Below are positions 1-5,782 of a DNA stretch of 8,021 nucleotides, piece after piece. Position numbers and translations under genes: made by a program. Under the pieces are notes generated by a model. It worked only from the letters and a program-made list of their open reading frames with translations. It made no database searches and was not told the origin of the DNA. The stretch comes from Deinococcus sp. YIM 134068 (GTDB taxonomy: Bacteria > Deinococcota > Deinococci > Deinococcales > Deinococcaceae), in NCBI RefSeq assembly GCF_036543075.1, contig NZ_JAZHPF010000043.1, positions 1 to 8,021 on the forward strand, read 5' to 3'. How positions within the stretch are numbered: position 1 is the stretch's first letter; every line of letters starts with the position of its first letter.

Positions 1-127
1 CCCGCCACAACCAAGAATCGAGGATGAGCCGGGCACAGGGGCACCCATAGGAGAAACCCCCACCTTGCGGTGAGGGTCGGTCGTCCAGGCGGACGCGGTG
101 ACGTGCTGGGCAGGCACCCAGGGGTTA
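1..127. repeat. Terminal direct repeat, left copy (circular-contig overlap)
   Basis: These 127 bases are identical to 7895-8021. A perfect terminal repeat of exactly 127 bp is what a de Bruijn assembler with k=127 leaves on a closed circle, so the two copies are most likely one locus. The copy holds the last 73 bases of the 143-aa gene that starts at 7536 (stop at 71-73), then a short intergenic stretch. That stretch includes a small CTGGG/CCCAG hairpin (106-110/117-121) between two convergent genes. Confidence 0.93.
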
Positions 128-129
128 GG

Positions 130-297
130 TCAGGGCAGGAGCTTGACCAGTAACTGGATCAGCTCTGCAAGGGCAGTGACCAGCTCCGCGAACGCGATTA
201 AAAACGCTGTCCAGATCGCCAGATTCTTCATCCGACGCCGGAACCGCGATTGTCTCGCCTTCTTGTCGCTGGTATGCTTCTTGTGGGCCAAGAGCAT
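130..297 (-). CDS. Small basic protein with one membrane helix (55 aa)
   Basis: I do not recognise a family. From the ATG at 297 the protein has a strongly basic N-terminal half (about residues 5-24, many K and R). A hydrophobic helix follows from about residue 26 to the end (LAIWTAFLIAFAELVTALAE onward), interrupted by two glutamates. The basic segment followed by a C-terminal helix suggests a small membrane protein, possibly with the N-terminus inside. A GAAAGG sequence about 6 nt upstream could be its ribosome site. The frame is open upstream as far as 387, but that part runs through the 314-342 hairpin and looks non-coding. It converges on the gene ending at position 73. A holin-like protein or small membrane toxin are possibilities only. 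Confidence 0.5.
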   Translation of the reverse strand: MLLAHKKHTSDKKARQSRFRRRMKNLAIWTAFLIAFAELVTALAELIQLLVKLLP

Positions 298-313
298 CAC
301 CAACCTTTCGGTG

Positions 314-342
314 ACCCCCACACGCTTCCAACGTGTGGGGGT
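314..342. repeat. Perfect 11-bp inverted repeat (hairpin)
   Basis: ACCCCCACACG (314-324) pairs perfectly with CGTGTGGGGGT (332-342) across a 7-nt loop. No T-run follows on either strand, so it is not a canonical terminator. It lies just upstream of the 55-aa minus-strand gene starting at 297, so in that mRNA it would be a leader hairpin 16 nt before the start codon. Confidence 0.7.
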
Positions 343-432
343 TGCTCCTTGAGGGAGCGGTGACCCCTGGTCTACCCGACTTGTCATGCAGCGCGCCCGA
401 CTGGACCTCCCCAGTCTACCCGGCGCATAGCC

Positions 433-461
433 TTGACTTCGCGTGTATTCGACGCTAACTT
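433..461 (+). promoter_or_regulatory. Near-consensus sigma-70 promoter, plus strand
   Basis: TTGACT (433-438) and TAACTT (456-461) are separated by exactly 17 bp. The -35 matches the consensus at five of six positions and the -10 fits TANNNT. Transcription would start near 468, a few bases before the hairpin at 471-492. No plus-strand gene follows, so the product would be a very short RNA or an antisense RNA to the relaxase operon. Confidence 0.5.
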
Positions 462-470
462 AGAGAAATC

Positions 471-500
471 AAGGCGGCCTCCGGGTCGCCTTCCTCTTTT
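471..500. terminator. Rho-independent terminator (hairpin plus T-tract), possibly bidirectional
   Basis: AAGGCGGCC (471-479) pairs with GGTCGCCTT (484-492), one G-T wobble, across a 4-nt loop. On the plus strand CCTCTTTT follows at 493-500. On the minus strand GATTTCTCT follows, so it could also end the relaxase operon, whose stop is at 582. It stands directly after the promoter at 433-461. Confidence 0.6.
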
Positions 501-502
501 GG

Positions 503-553
503 ATCAACACGGGGGGGAGGGGGCCTGCGGGTACTCCTCCCCCCCGTGTTGAT
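503..553. repeat. Perfect 18-bp inverted repeat after the relaxase gene
   Basis: ATCAACACGGGGGGGAGG (503-520) is the exact reverse complement of 536-553, with a 15-nt loop. It begins 29 bp past the relaxase stop codon. The stem is very stable, but no T-run follows on either side. It may protect the 3' end of the mob mRNA or work with the adjacent hairpin at 471-492 as a terminator. A role in DNA processing is possible but unsupported. Confidence 0.75.
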
Positions 554-581
554 GCCTGGTGCCGCCGTCGCTCGCCCCTGG

Positions 582-1184
<603 letters not shown>

Positions 1185-1205
1185 GATCTCCCCTCCTCTC
1201 CCCGA

Positions 1206-1979
1206 CTACCGCCGCCCGAACAGGCCGCCCTTGGGCTGGGCGCGGGCCTCTTCCTGGGCGGTCAACAGCTCTGTCAGGGCGCCATTCACGGCCCGGGTGA
1301 GGTTCTGCATGGTGGTCTTCAGTTCGCCCACCGCCTTCTGGGTCTCGCTGCTCTGCCCCTCCTGGGCCTCGATGCGCTTCTCCAGGGTCTGCACATGCTG
1401 GGCCAGCGCCCCGACCACCTCCAGCCCTTTGCGTAGCTCGCGGGTGGCCGCCGCGAGGTCCACCAGGGCGCCCGGGTCCTGCTCCCCCGCCCCGACGGCG
1501 ATCTGGTTCAAGGTTTGCCGCACCCCAGGGGAAGGGCGGGCCAGCTTCTCGACCGCCTGAGACCACCCCCGGTTAAAGAGGTTCAGGGCCTCGGCGTGGT
1601 CCTCGTAAGCCGCATCGAGGAGGTAGCCGGTGTTCACCCGGGTTGCCATGCTCTCCAAGGCCGTGCGGGCGAGGAGGTGGGCAAGGCGGTGCGCCTGGGC
1701 CTTGACCTCTTCCTGGGCCTTCCTTCCCTGGCGTTCGACCTCGGCGAGGAGTTCGGTCCGCAAAGAAGAGAGAGCGTCGGCCCGCACCCCCTCGTGAACC
1801 TGTTTGGCCCCCTCCTCAATCAAGCCGACCACGGTGGTCGTGAGGCGGTCTCCCCGGCTGTCGGCCAGGCGCTCGACCTGCTCGGCGAGTTCGGCGGGCA
1901 GGATCACGGAGACCTTGCGGCCTCCCTTGGCGGTGCGGACGGTCGCGGTCTCATCTGACATTTTTTTGCGGACTGGCAC
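1206..1979 (-). CDS. Ribbon-helix-helix protein with long coiled coil, probable relaxosome accessory (257 aa)
   Basis: Residues about 21-60 form a ribbon-helix-helix: a beta strand (RKVSVILP), a helix (AELAEQVERLADSRGD), then a second helix (TTTVVGLIEEGAKQ). RHH proteins such as NikA and TraJ-type factors bind oriT beside MOBP relaxases. The gene sits directly before the relaxase in one transcription unit, which supports that role. Residues about 60-105 and 175-245 are heptad-like charged helices, probably coiled coils, and the tail is a basic GGLFGRR. At 257 aa it is longer than most MobC or NikA proteins. The GTG start at 1979 is chosen because AGGAGG lies 8 nt upstream; an ATG at 1961 is the alternative. 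It probably also represses its own promoter through the CTTCT/AGAAG repeats just upstream. Confidence 0.75.
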   Translation of the reverse strand: MPVRKKMSDETATVRTAKGGRKVSVILPAELAEQVERLADSRGDRLTTTVVGLIEEGAKQVHEGVRADALSSLRTELLAEVERQGRKAQEEVKAQAHRLAHLLARTALESMATRVNTGYLLDAAYEDHAEALNLFNRGWSQAVEKLARPSPGVRQTLNQIAVGAGEQDPGALVDLAAATRELRKGLEVVGALAQHVQTLEKRIEAQEGQSSETQKAVGELKTTMQNLTRAVNGALTELLTAQEEARAQPKGGLFGRR

Positions 1980-1994
1980 GGCACTTTCCTCCTA

Positions 1995-2022
1995 CTTCTC
2001 AAGGTAGAAGATTTGTTCTTCT
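1995..2022. promoter_or_regulatory. Candidate operator of the mob operon (alternating CTTCT/AGAAG repeats)
   Basis: CTTCT at 1995-1999, AGAAG at 2006-2010 and CTTCT at 2018-2022 alternate in orientation at intervals of about 11-12 bp, one helical turn. They sit just upstream of the RHH gene's ribosome site (1988-1993). RHH dimers often bind such short repeats in phase, so autoregulation is a reasonable inference. I find no convincing -35/-10 pair here. Confidence 0.35.
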
Positions 2023-2060
2023 TTTTCTATCTGACACCAGGAAACGCCCTCTAAGCGACC

Positions 2061-2109
2061 GTTCCCGGCTGGCCCCGGAGGGGGCAGACCGGGAACTTAT
2101 CTTGCTTAC
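2061..2109 (+). other. Candidate origin of transfer (oriT) with MOBP-like nic site
   Basis: GTTCCCGG (2061-2068) and CCGGGAAC (2089-2096) form a perfect 8-bp inverted repeat, with a further GCCCC/GGGGC stem inside. Immediately to the right is TTATCTTG then CTTAC. TATCTTGC fits the MOBP nic core ATCYTG|Y, and the predicted nick after G2104 lies 8 nt beyond the repeat, as in the RP4 oriT. The site is 82 bp upstream of the RHH-relaxase operon, the usual place for oriT. The assignment rests on pattern only; the inverted repeat is certain. Confidence 0.5.
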
Positions 2110-2175
2110 TTTCCCCGGCGAAGAGGGTTAGGCGGTTTTGGGGGATTCGGGCCGGGATGGGGCTAGCCGGGGAAA
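2110..2175. repeat. Perfect 10-bp inverted repeat beside the candidate oriT
   Basis: TTTCCCCGGC (2110-2119) matches GCCGGGGAAA (2166-2175) across a 46-nt loop, with an 8-bp palindrome GGCTAGCC (2161-2168) touching the right arm. It abuts the predicted nic site on the transferred-DNA side and the stop codon of the 152-aa gene (2187). It may be a binding site for the RHH accessory protein or part of the 3' end of the upstream transcript. Confidence 0.55.
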
Positions 2176-2186
2176 CGTCCCTCAGC

Positions 2187-2645
2187 CTACGCCAGAGCGT
2201 CCCGGGAGTCACCGCGTTCTCCCGTTTTGAACCTCTTGAGCAGACCCTTTGGAAGGTCAACCCCCAAGCGCCGTAACAGGTGTTCGGCCTCAACGCGCAA
2301 CCTCGACATCCGCTCTTCTCCTTGATCCAAATTCCCAGGTGAGATCATCAGCTCAACCCGCAGACGGAGGAAATCTTTGCGGAGCTGCTCTGCACCCTCG
2401 ACATACTCGGGTCTTGGACGTTCTTGAACCTCGGTCAGGGCAAGCGCAAGGAGCCAGCGGGTCCGCGTGCTCTCATCCATACGGTTGAGCTTACAGGGAA
2501 CATCCACCGAAGCGTGGGGGACCTCCTGTCTCCCCCACAGTTGGGAAAGATCGGTCGGGTACTCTCCTAGGTCAGCCACAATTGGCAAGGCTGGAGTCTC
2601 TGGTGAGTAGTTAAACGCCGCCTTGACCTGTTTGAGGACCAGCAA
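2187..2645 (-). CDS. Hypothetical protein, 152 aa
   Basis: I do not recognise this protein. It is leucine- and arginine-rich, and its second half (about residues 60-140) looks helical, with segments such as TRWLLALALTEVQE and MSRLRVEAEHLLRRLG. No signal peptide, membrane helix or catalytic motif is visible. The only start near the N-terminus is TTG at 2645, preceded by an in-frame stop at 2667-2669 and without a clear ribosome site; an internal ATG at 2480 would give 97 residues. Its amino-acid make-up is that of a normal soluble protein and its opposite-strand frames look like shadows. It is divergent from the gene starting at 2714, with about 70 bp between them. The N-terminus could be damaged. 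Confidence 0.5.
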   Translation of the reverse strand: MLVLKQVKAAFNYSPETPALPIVADLGEYPTDLSQLWGRQEVPHASVDVPCKLNRMDESTRTRWLLALALTEVQERPRPEYVEGAEQLRKDFLRLRVELMISPGNLDQGEERMSRLRVEAEHLLRRLGVDLPKGLLKRFKTGERGDSRDALA

Positions 2646-2713
2646 TAGGAACCGACCTGTAAGAGTTCACCCTTTTCAGCTTTTTGTCAGTCCACCCTGT
2701 TCAAACTGCCTGG

Positions 2714-2983
2714 ATGCTTCCCCTAATTGAGCGAGGACCCCACGACCTATCGGAACACCGTGATCAAGTTCGACGGGAAGTCGCTGAAGCCATCATCCTT
2801 CTTAATGAGGATGGGGATGCGTACGCCTGGCAGCTGGCGCTAAAACTTCGTGAGCAGTATTTCAACGCGTTGAGTTCCACTTCTGCTTTAGAAGAGGTTG
2901 GCATGACAGCTCGCTTCCTTAGCCGTAGGACGCAGGCCGAAGGGTCCAAGCCGAGTTCACCCTCACTTCTCCTTCTGCACTGA
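2714..2983 (+). CDS. Hypothetical small protein, 89 aa
   Basis: I do not recognise a family. The middle (about residues 16-58) looks like two amphipathic helices: an acidic first one (RREVAEAIILLNEDGDAYAW) and a second with LALKLREQYFNAL. A basic, serine-rich tail ends in LLLLH. I chose the ATG at 2714; a TTG at 2684 in the same frame would add ten residues. Neither start has a clear Shine-Dalgarno sequence. The long reverse-strand frame over the same DNA is serine- and arginine-rich and looks like a shadow. The gene diverges from the 152-aa gene, so a shared promoter region at about 2646-2713 is likely. Confidence 0.45.
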   Translation: MLPLIERGPHDLSEHRDQVRREVAEAIILLNEDGDAYAWQLALKLREQYFNALSSTSALEEVGMTARFLSRRTQAEGSKPSSPSLLLLH

Positions 2984-3133
2984 TCAGGGACAAGGTTGAA
3001 GTCAGCCCCACGTCCGCCGCAGCGTCTGACCGACCGCGGGGGACGGGGCCGGTGTCCTTCCGGCGCCGACCACCGGGGGAGGGAGGAGGCGAGGACGGGC
3101 CTTTCCTGGCTCATCTGCTTCCGGGAATTGGCC

Positions 3134-3457
3134 TTACCGGAAGCTCCCGCCATCGGACTCATCGTCGCCACTGAAACCCCGCTCCCGGAACATCTCAATC
3201 TGAGCGTCTGCCACTCCAGATAGAGCGGCAGAGTTGCGCCGTTGCTCCTCTTCAGCTCGCTGCTTCGCTTCATCCGCTGCCCGCTCGGCAGCTCGCTTCA
3301 CGTTGGCTCGCTCAGCGGCGTCGTCCTCCATGAGTCCGGCGATTCGTTCCAGAGCGTCTGCAATACGCTCCTCCGTGGTTTTCTTGCCCAGGGTGCGGAA
3401 TGTGCGCTTCTGATCGGTCACACCCCAGCTTACCGCCCGCCCCGCCAGGCTGCTCAC
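3134..3457 (-). CDS. Hypothetical highly charged helical protein, up to 107 aa
   Basis: No family recognised. Residues about 27-75 form one long charged helix (TEERIADALERIAGLMEDD, then runs rich in A, E, K and R), a probable coiled coil. The C-terminal tail is acidic and glycine-rich (SGDDESDGGSFR). The longest form begins with GTG at 3457 and lacks a ribosome site. A second GTG at 3421 has TAAGCT 5 nt upstream, resembling a -10 box for a leaderless transcript, and would give 95 aa. The upstream DNA holds the long inverted repeat at 3484-3559. A coiled-coil DNA- or protein-binding accessory is possible, but nothing specific supports it. Confidence 0.5.
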   Translation of the reverse strand: MSSLAGRAVSWGVTDQKRTFRTLGKKTTEERIADALERIAGLMEDDAAERANVKRAAERAADEAKQRAEEEQRRNSAALSGVADAQIEMFRERGFSGDDESDGGSFR

Positions 3458-3483
3458 AGTCGGGAAGGAGGTCCCCTGGGGAC

Positions 3484-3559
3484 TGGGATCGTGGCATGGG
3501 CCAAAACACGCAGCCGCTCCAGGTTCAGGACTAGGTGCAATCAGGCCCGCACGATCCCA
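3484..3559. repeat. Long imperfect inverted repeat (76 bp) between divergent genes
   Basis: TGGGATCGTG (3484-3493) pairs exactly with CACGATCCCA (3550-3559). Inside it, GGGCC (3498-3502) pairs with GGCCC (3544-3548), with a 4-nt versus 1-nt asymmetric bulge between the stems and a 41-nt loop. It lies upstream of both the minus-strand gene at 3457 and the plus-strand HTH gene at 3765. It could be an operator, a centromere-like site or a single-strand initiation structure. I see no promoter tied to it. Confidence 0.55.
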
Positions 3560-3688
3560 CGCAACTCATTTTCTGACTCGGGCGCGGCGTGCGCCTAGTG
3601 CTTTCCCAGATGGCCTGCTGAAGGCGAGGACGCGCCTCTCAGACAGAGCGGGAGGGGCCGATTTTGAAACTAAGAAAGGTTAGTGCTA

Positions 3689-3750
3689 GGGGCGCTCGGG
3701 GCGAGTGGCACGCCCCAAGCGACTAACTGCACAAGCGCCCCGAGCGCCCC
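3689..3750. promoter_or_regulatory. Perfect 15-bp inverted repeat at the promoter of the HTH gene
   Basis: GGGGCGCTCGGGGCG (3689-3703) is the exact reverse complement of 3736-3750, with a 32-bp spacer. The right arm ends 2 bp before TACACT (3753-3758), a TANNNT -10 box that places a transcript start at the GTG at 3765. Such a repeat next to a DNA-binding protein gene suggests an autoregulatory operator. The same arrangement could serve as a partition site. Confidence 0.55.
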
Positions 3751-3752
3751 CT

Positions 3753-3758
3753 TACACT
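3753..3758 (+). promoter_or_regulatory. -10 box (TACACT) for a probable leaderless transcript
   Basis: TACACT lies 6 nt before the GTG at 3765, so the predicted transcript start coincides with the start codon. Leaderless genes with a TANNNT box at this distance are common in Deinococcus. The -35 region is poor and falls between the arms of the inverted repeat, which would suit repressor control. Confidence 0.45.
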
Positions 3759-3764
3759 GACCTT

Positions 3765-4289
3765 GTGACGGCTGCCACGCCCCTCGTGCTCACGCCCCGG
3801 CAAGTGGCCGAGCGATTGGGTGTAGGGCTCCCGACGTTGAGACGGCACGCGGCTACCTGGGAGGAGCTGACGGGGGAGGCCTTGCCCCGGGGCGAACACT
3901 TGGAGCGCCTGTGGCCCGAGTCTGTAGTGCTCACGCTGAGCGAGGCCTTAAGCATGGTCCACCGGCAGGAAGCTCCCAGCGTTGTCGAGGCGCTGAGGGC
4001 GCTCACCCTCCCCCAAGCACCCCCCCTAGCGCCGCTTCCAACATCAGCGGAAGCCCTACGTGCCCTGATTCGGGAGGAGGTGCGGGCCGCCTTGCGTGAG
4101 GAGCTGGCGATCTCGACGGTGGCCGCCCTCCCCCGGTCGGGGGATGAGTTGCGTGGGCTGGTCCGCGACGAGCTGCGTGTTGCCCTGGACCCAGGGCGGC
4201 TGCGCGTCCTAGCTCACGCCGCAGTGTCGCAAGAACCCGCGCGCCCAGGGGGATGGCGGGCATTGCTAATCACCCTGTTGGGTGGGTAG
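3765..4289 (+). CDS. MerR-like helix-turn-helix protein with internal repeat, 174 aa
   Basis: Likely a DNA-binding regulator or plasmid-maintenance factor. From the GTG at 3765, residues about 9-38 (LTPRQVAERLGVGLPTLRRH and on) form a MerR-type helix-turn-helix, followed by a tryptophan-containing stretch like the wing (ERLWPES). The second half has two copies of one helical unit: SAEALRALIREEVRAAL (about 94-110) and SGDELRGLVRDELRVAL (about 125-141). The protein ends in a short hydrophobic WRALLITLLGG. There is no effector-binding domain of the classical MerR kind. A GTG at 3705 in the same frame would add 20 proline- and arginine-rich residues. I prefer 3765 because of the TACACT box and because 3705 lies against the inverted repeat. 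The family resemblance is to small HTH proteins of Deinococcus and Thermus. Confidence 0.65.
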   Translation: MTAATPLVLTPRQVAERLGVGLPTLRRHAATWEELTGEALPRGEHLERLWPESVVLTLSEALSMVHRQEAPSVVEALRALTLPQAPPLAPLPTSAEALRALIREEVRAALREELAISTVAALPRSGDELRGLVRDELRVALDPGRLRVLAHAAVSQEPARPGGWRALLITLLGG

Positions 4290-4343
4290 TTCATTCAAAT
4301 GAAGCTGATGTGAGAGTAAGCAACTCCCAACCAAGGAAGCCGG

Positions 4344-4368
4344 GGGGATTCATTGTTCGCGAATCCCC
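4344..4368. terminator. Hairpin between convergent genes, possible bidirectional terminator
   Basis: GGGGATTC (4344-4351) pairs perfectly with GAATCCCC (4361-4368) over a 9-nt loop. It lies between the 3' ends of the HTH gene (4289) and the nuclease gene (4430), where a shared terminator is expected. Neither side has a T-run. A smaller palindrome, TTCATT-CA-AATGAA, sits at 4290-4303 right after the HTH stop codon. No gene is visible between 4290 and 4429, and the base composition changes here from GC-rich to AT-rich. Confidence 0.4.
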
Positions 4369-4429
4369 GACGAATGCTTAAGGCAAATCGATCTACTAAC
4401 TGCCCGTCTTCCTTATTACTATGATCTGC

Positions 4430-5782
4430 TTATTTTGGTCGCTGCATATTGCATAATCTATGGACCAATCGAGCATTTTCTGGAATAGTTTGTCCACCAC
4501 GCCAATAATGCTCTACGTGATCTATAGCAGCGTCTTGTATAATCTTTATTTCTTGCCCACAGATTTTGCAAGAGTTATTTTGCTCAAATAACTCCCGCTT
4601 TAGTTCTCTTGAAAACACACGTTTTTTATCGTTAGGTACTTCCTCTTTCATTATCTGCTTCAATCTACTCTGCCAAGTTTCAAAAGCGTAAGATATTGCC
4701 GCGTAACCTCCTGTGGCCTGTGAGACTGCTTTCACCCAATCGTTATCAGTTGTCACTAAATCTATGTATTCCTCATATATAGCATCGGCTCTTCTAGTAA
4801 TTTGACCTATATCGTAATTAGCGAAACTAGTTGCAATGACTTGAAAAACAGATGCGTTGACTTGACTTCCCCAGCCGTCACGTTTTCTAAGACGGAAACC
4901 ATTATTACCAAAGACAGTTAGTGATGCTCTCATAGCGTGCTTGAATATCTGTTCAAACTCTTTCAACTTTTCCTTCTCAGGATTCCTATATGTTTTCATA
5001 AAATCGTTAAAAAATGGTTTCATACCATCCTTTGCTTTCAAATAAGTCTTTTCATAGAAAGCTAGGAATCTCAGCACTAAAGACCTATCACTCATTCTCT
5101 TATCAAGATTCTTCTGGTTGACACAAGCAAGAAAATCTGGATTGGACGCCAATTGACCTATTAGGTCGTTAAGTTTACCTCTAAATATGGAGTTTCTTAT
5201 CTCCATTTCATTTAGCTTGACTCCACCTGTATTGAGCCTCTCAAAAATTATGAATAATAAGTTCTGTGATGTTTGCGGGGCAAGCTCGAAAGTTCTTAAG
5301 GTTGTGTCTTGAAGCTTATCTTGCAATTCAGGGCTTAATTCTCCGAACTTTTTCCCATTTAGGTCGGTTAATATGTCTAAACCAGTGATAGCATAATCAC
5401 CGTCAAAAAACTTAAAGATGGAATTCAATCTTTGCACTCCGTCAATAACTTCATATTTGCCCTCAGCATTTTTAGCTAAGTAAATGACCGGTATTGGAAT
5501 ATCGAGAAGGAATGATTCTATTAACTTCGATGCCCTACGAGTATCCCAAACGTATTTTCTCTGCCACGTAGGATTAAGAATTAACTTATTCTGTTTATAC
5601 CAACTATTAAAGTGAAATAGGGCTCGGTCAGCCTTTTCAATCATTACTTTTTCAGTTGAGTGTATATTAAGAGAGCCCTCTTCGCTTCCTTCTGTATCGT
5701 AGCCACTTTGATTATCATTTTCCTGATCATTATCAACAAAATTTTCATTTACACCGTGCTGCTCTTCGGATGCTTCTGTCAT
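4430..5782 (-). CDS. DUF262 / HNH endonuclease fusion, probable anti-phage nuclease (450 aa)
   Basis: DUF262 is the ParB/Srx-like domain of GmrS, BrxU and SspE, used for nucleotide-driven restriction of modified or phage DNA. An acidic, disordered stretch covers residues 1-45. DUF262 runs from about 50 to 250: NPTWQRKYVW (70-79), the DGVQRL motif (114-119; DGQQR in many relatives) and FERLNTGGVKLNEME (180-194). At the C-terminus is an HNH nuclease with CKIC (C405, C408), IDHVEH (D421, H422) and NARLVHRLCN (N436, H441, C444, N445), all key residues present. It is shorter than the 600-700 aa DUF262-DUF1524 proteins. The ATG at 5782 has AAGGAG 5 nt upstream; the open frame above it is GC-rich leader. 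The gene is far more AT-rich than its neighbours, so it is likely acquired cargo. No partner gene lies beside it. Target and trigger are unknown. Confidence 0.88.
   Translation of the reverse strand: MTEASEEQHGVNENFVDNDQENDNQSGYDTEGSEEGSLNIHSTEKVMIEKADRALFHFNSWYKQNKLILNPTWQRKYVWDTRRASKLIESFLLDIPIPVIYLAKNAEGKYEVIDGVQRLNSIFKFFDGDYAITGLDILTDLNGKKFGELSPELQDKLQDTTLRTFELAPQTSQNLLFIIFERLNTGGVKLNEMEIRNSIFRGKLNDLIGQLASNPDFLACVNQKNLDKRMSDRSLVLRFLAFYEKTYLKAKDGMKPFFNDFMKTYRNPEKEKLKEFEQIFKHAMRASLTVFGNNGFRLRKRDGWGSQVNASVFQVIATSFANYDIGQITRRADAIYEEYIDLVTTDNDWVKAVSQATGGYAAISYAFETWQSRLKQIMKEEVPNDKKRVFSRELKRELFEQNNSCKICGQEIKIIQDAAIDHVEHYWRGGQTIPENARLVHRLCNMQRPK

Noticed and set aside
1515..1958. Plus-strand frame of 147 aa across the RHH gene
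   Set aside because: Antisense to the RHH gene, which has a convincing domain and ribosome site. Long antisense frames are expected at this GC content.
2764..3273. Minus-strand frame of 169 aa
   Set aside because: Serine- and arginine-rich with no structure, overlapping the more protein-like genes at 2714-2983 and 3134-3457.
3242..3598. Plus-strand frame of 118 aa
   Set aside because: Antisense to the charged helical gene and running through the inverted repeat at 3484-3559; composition is not protein-like.
3086..3640. Near-identical 20-bp direct repeats at 3086-3105 and 3621-3640 flanking the charged helical gene
   Set aside because: They share about 17 of 20 bases, but there is no transposase, terminal inverted repeat or att-like core, so this may be chance in GC-rich DNA.
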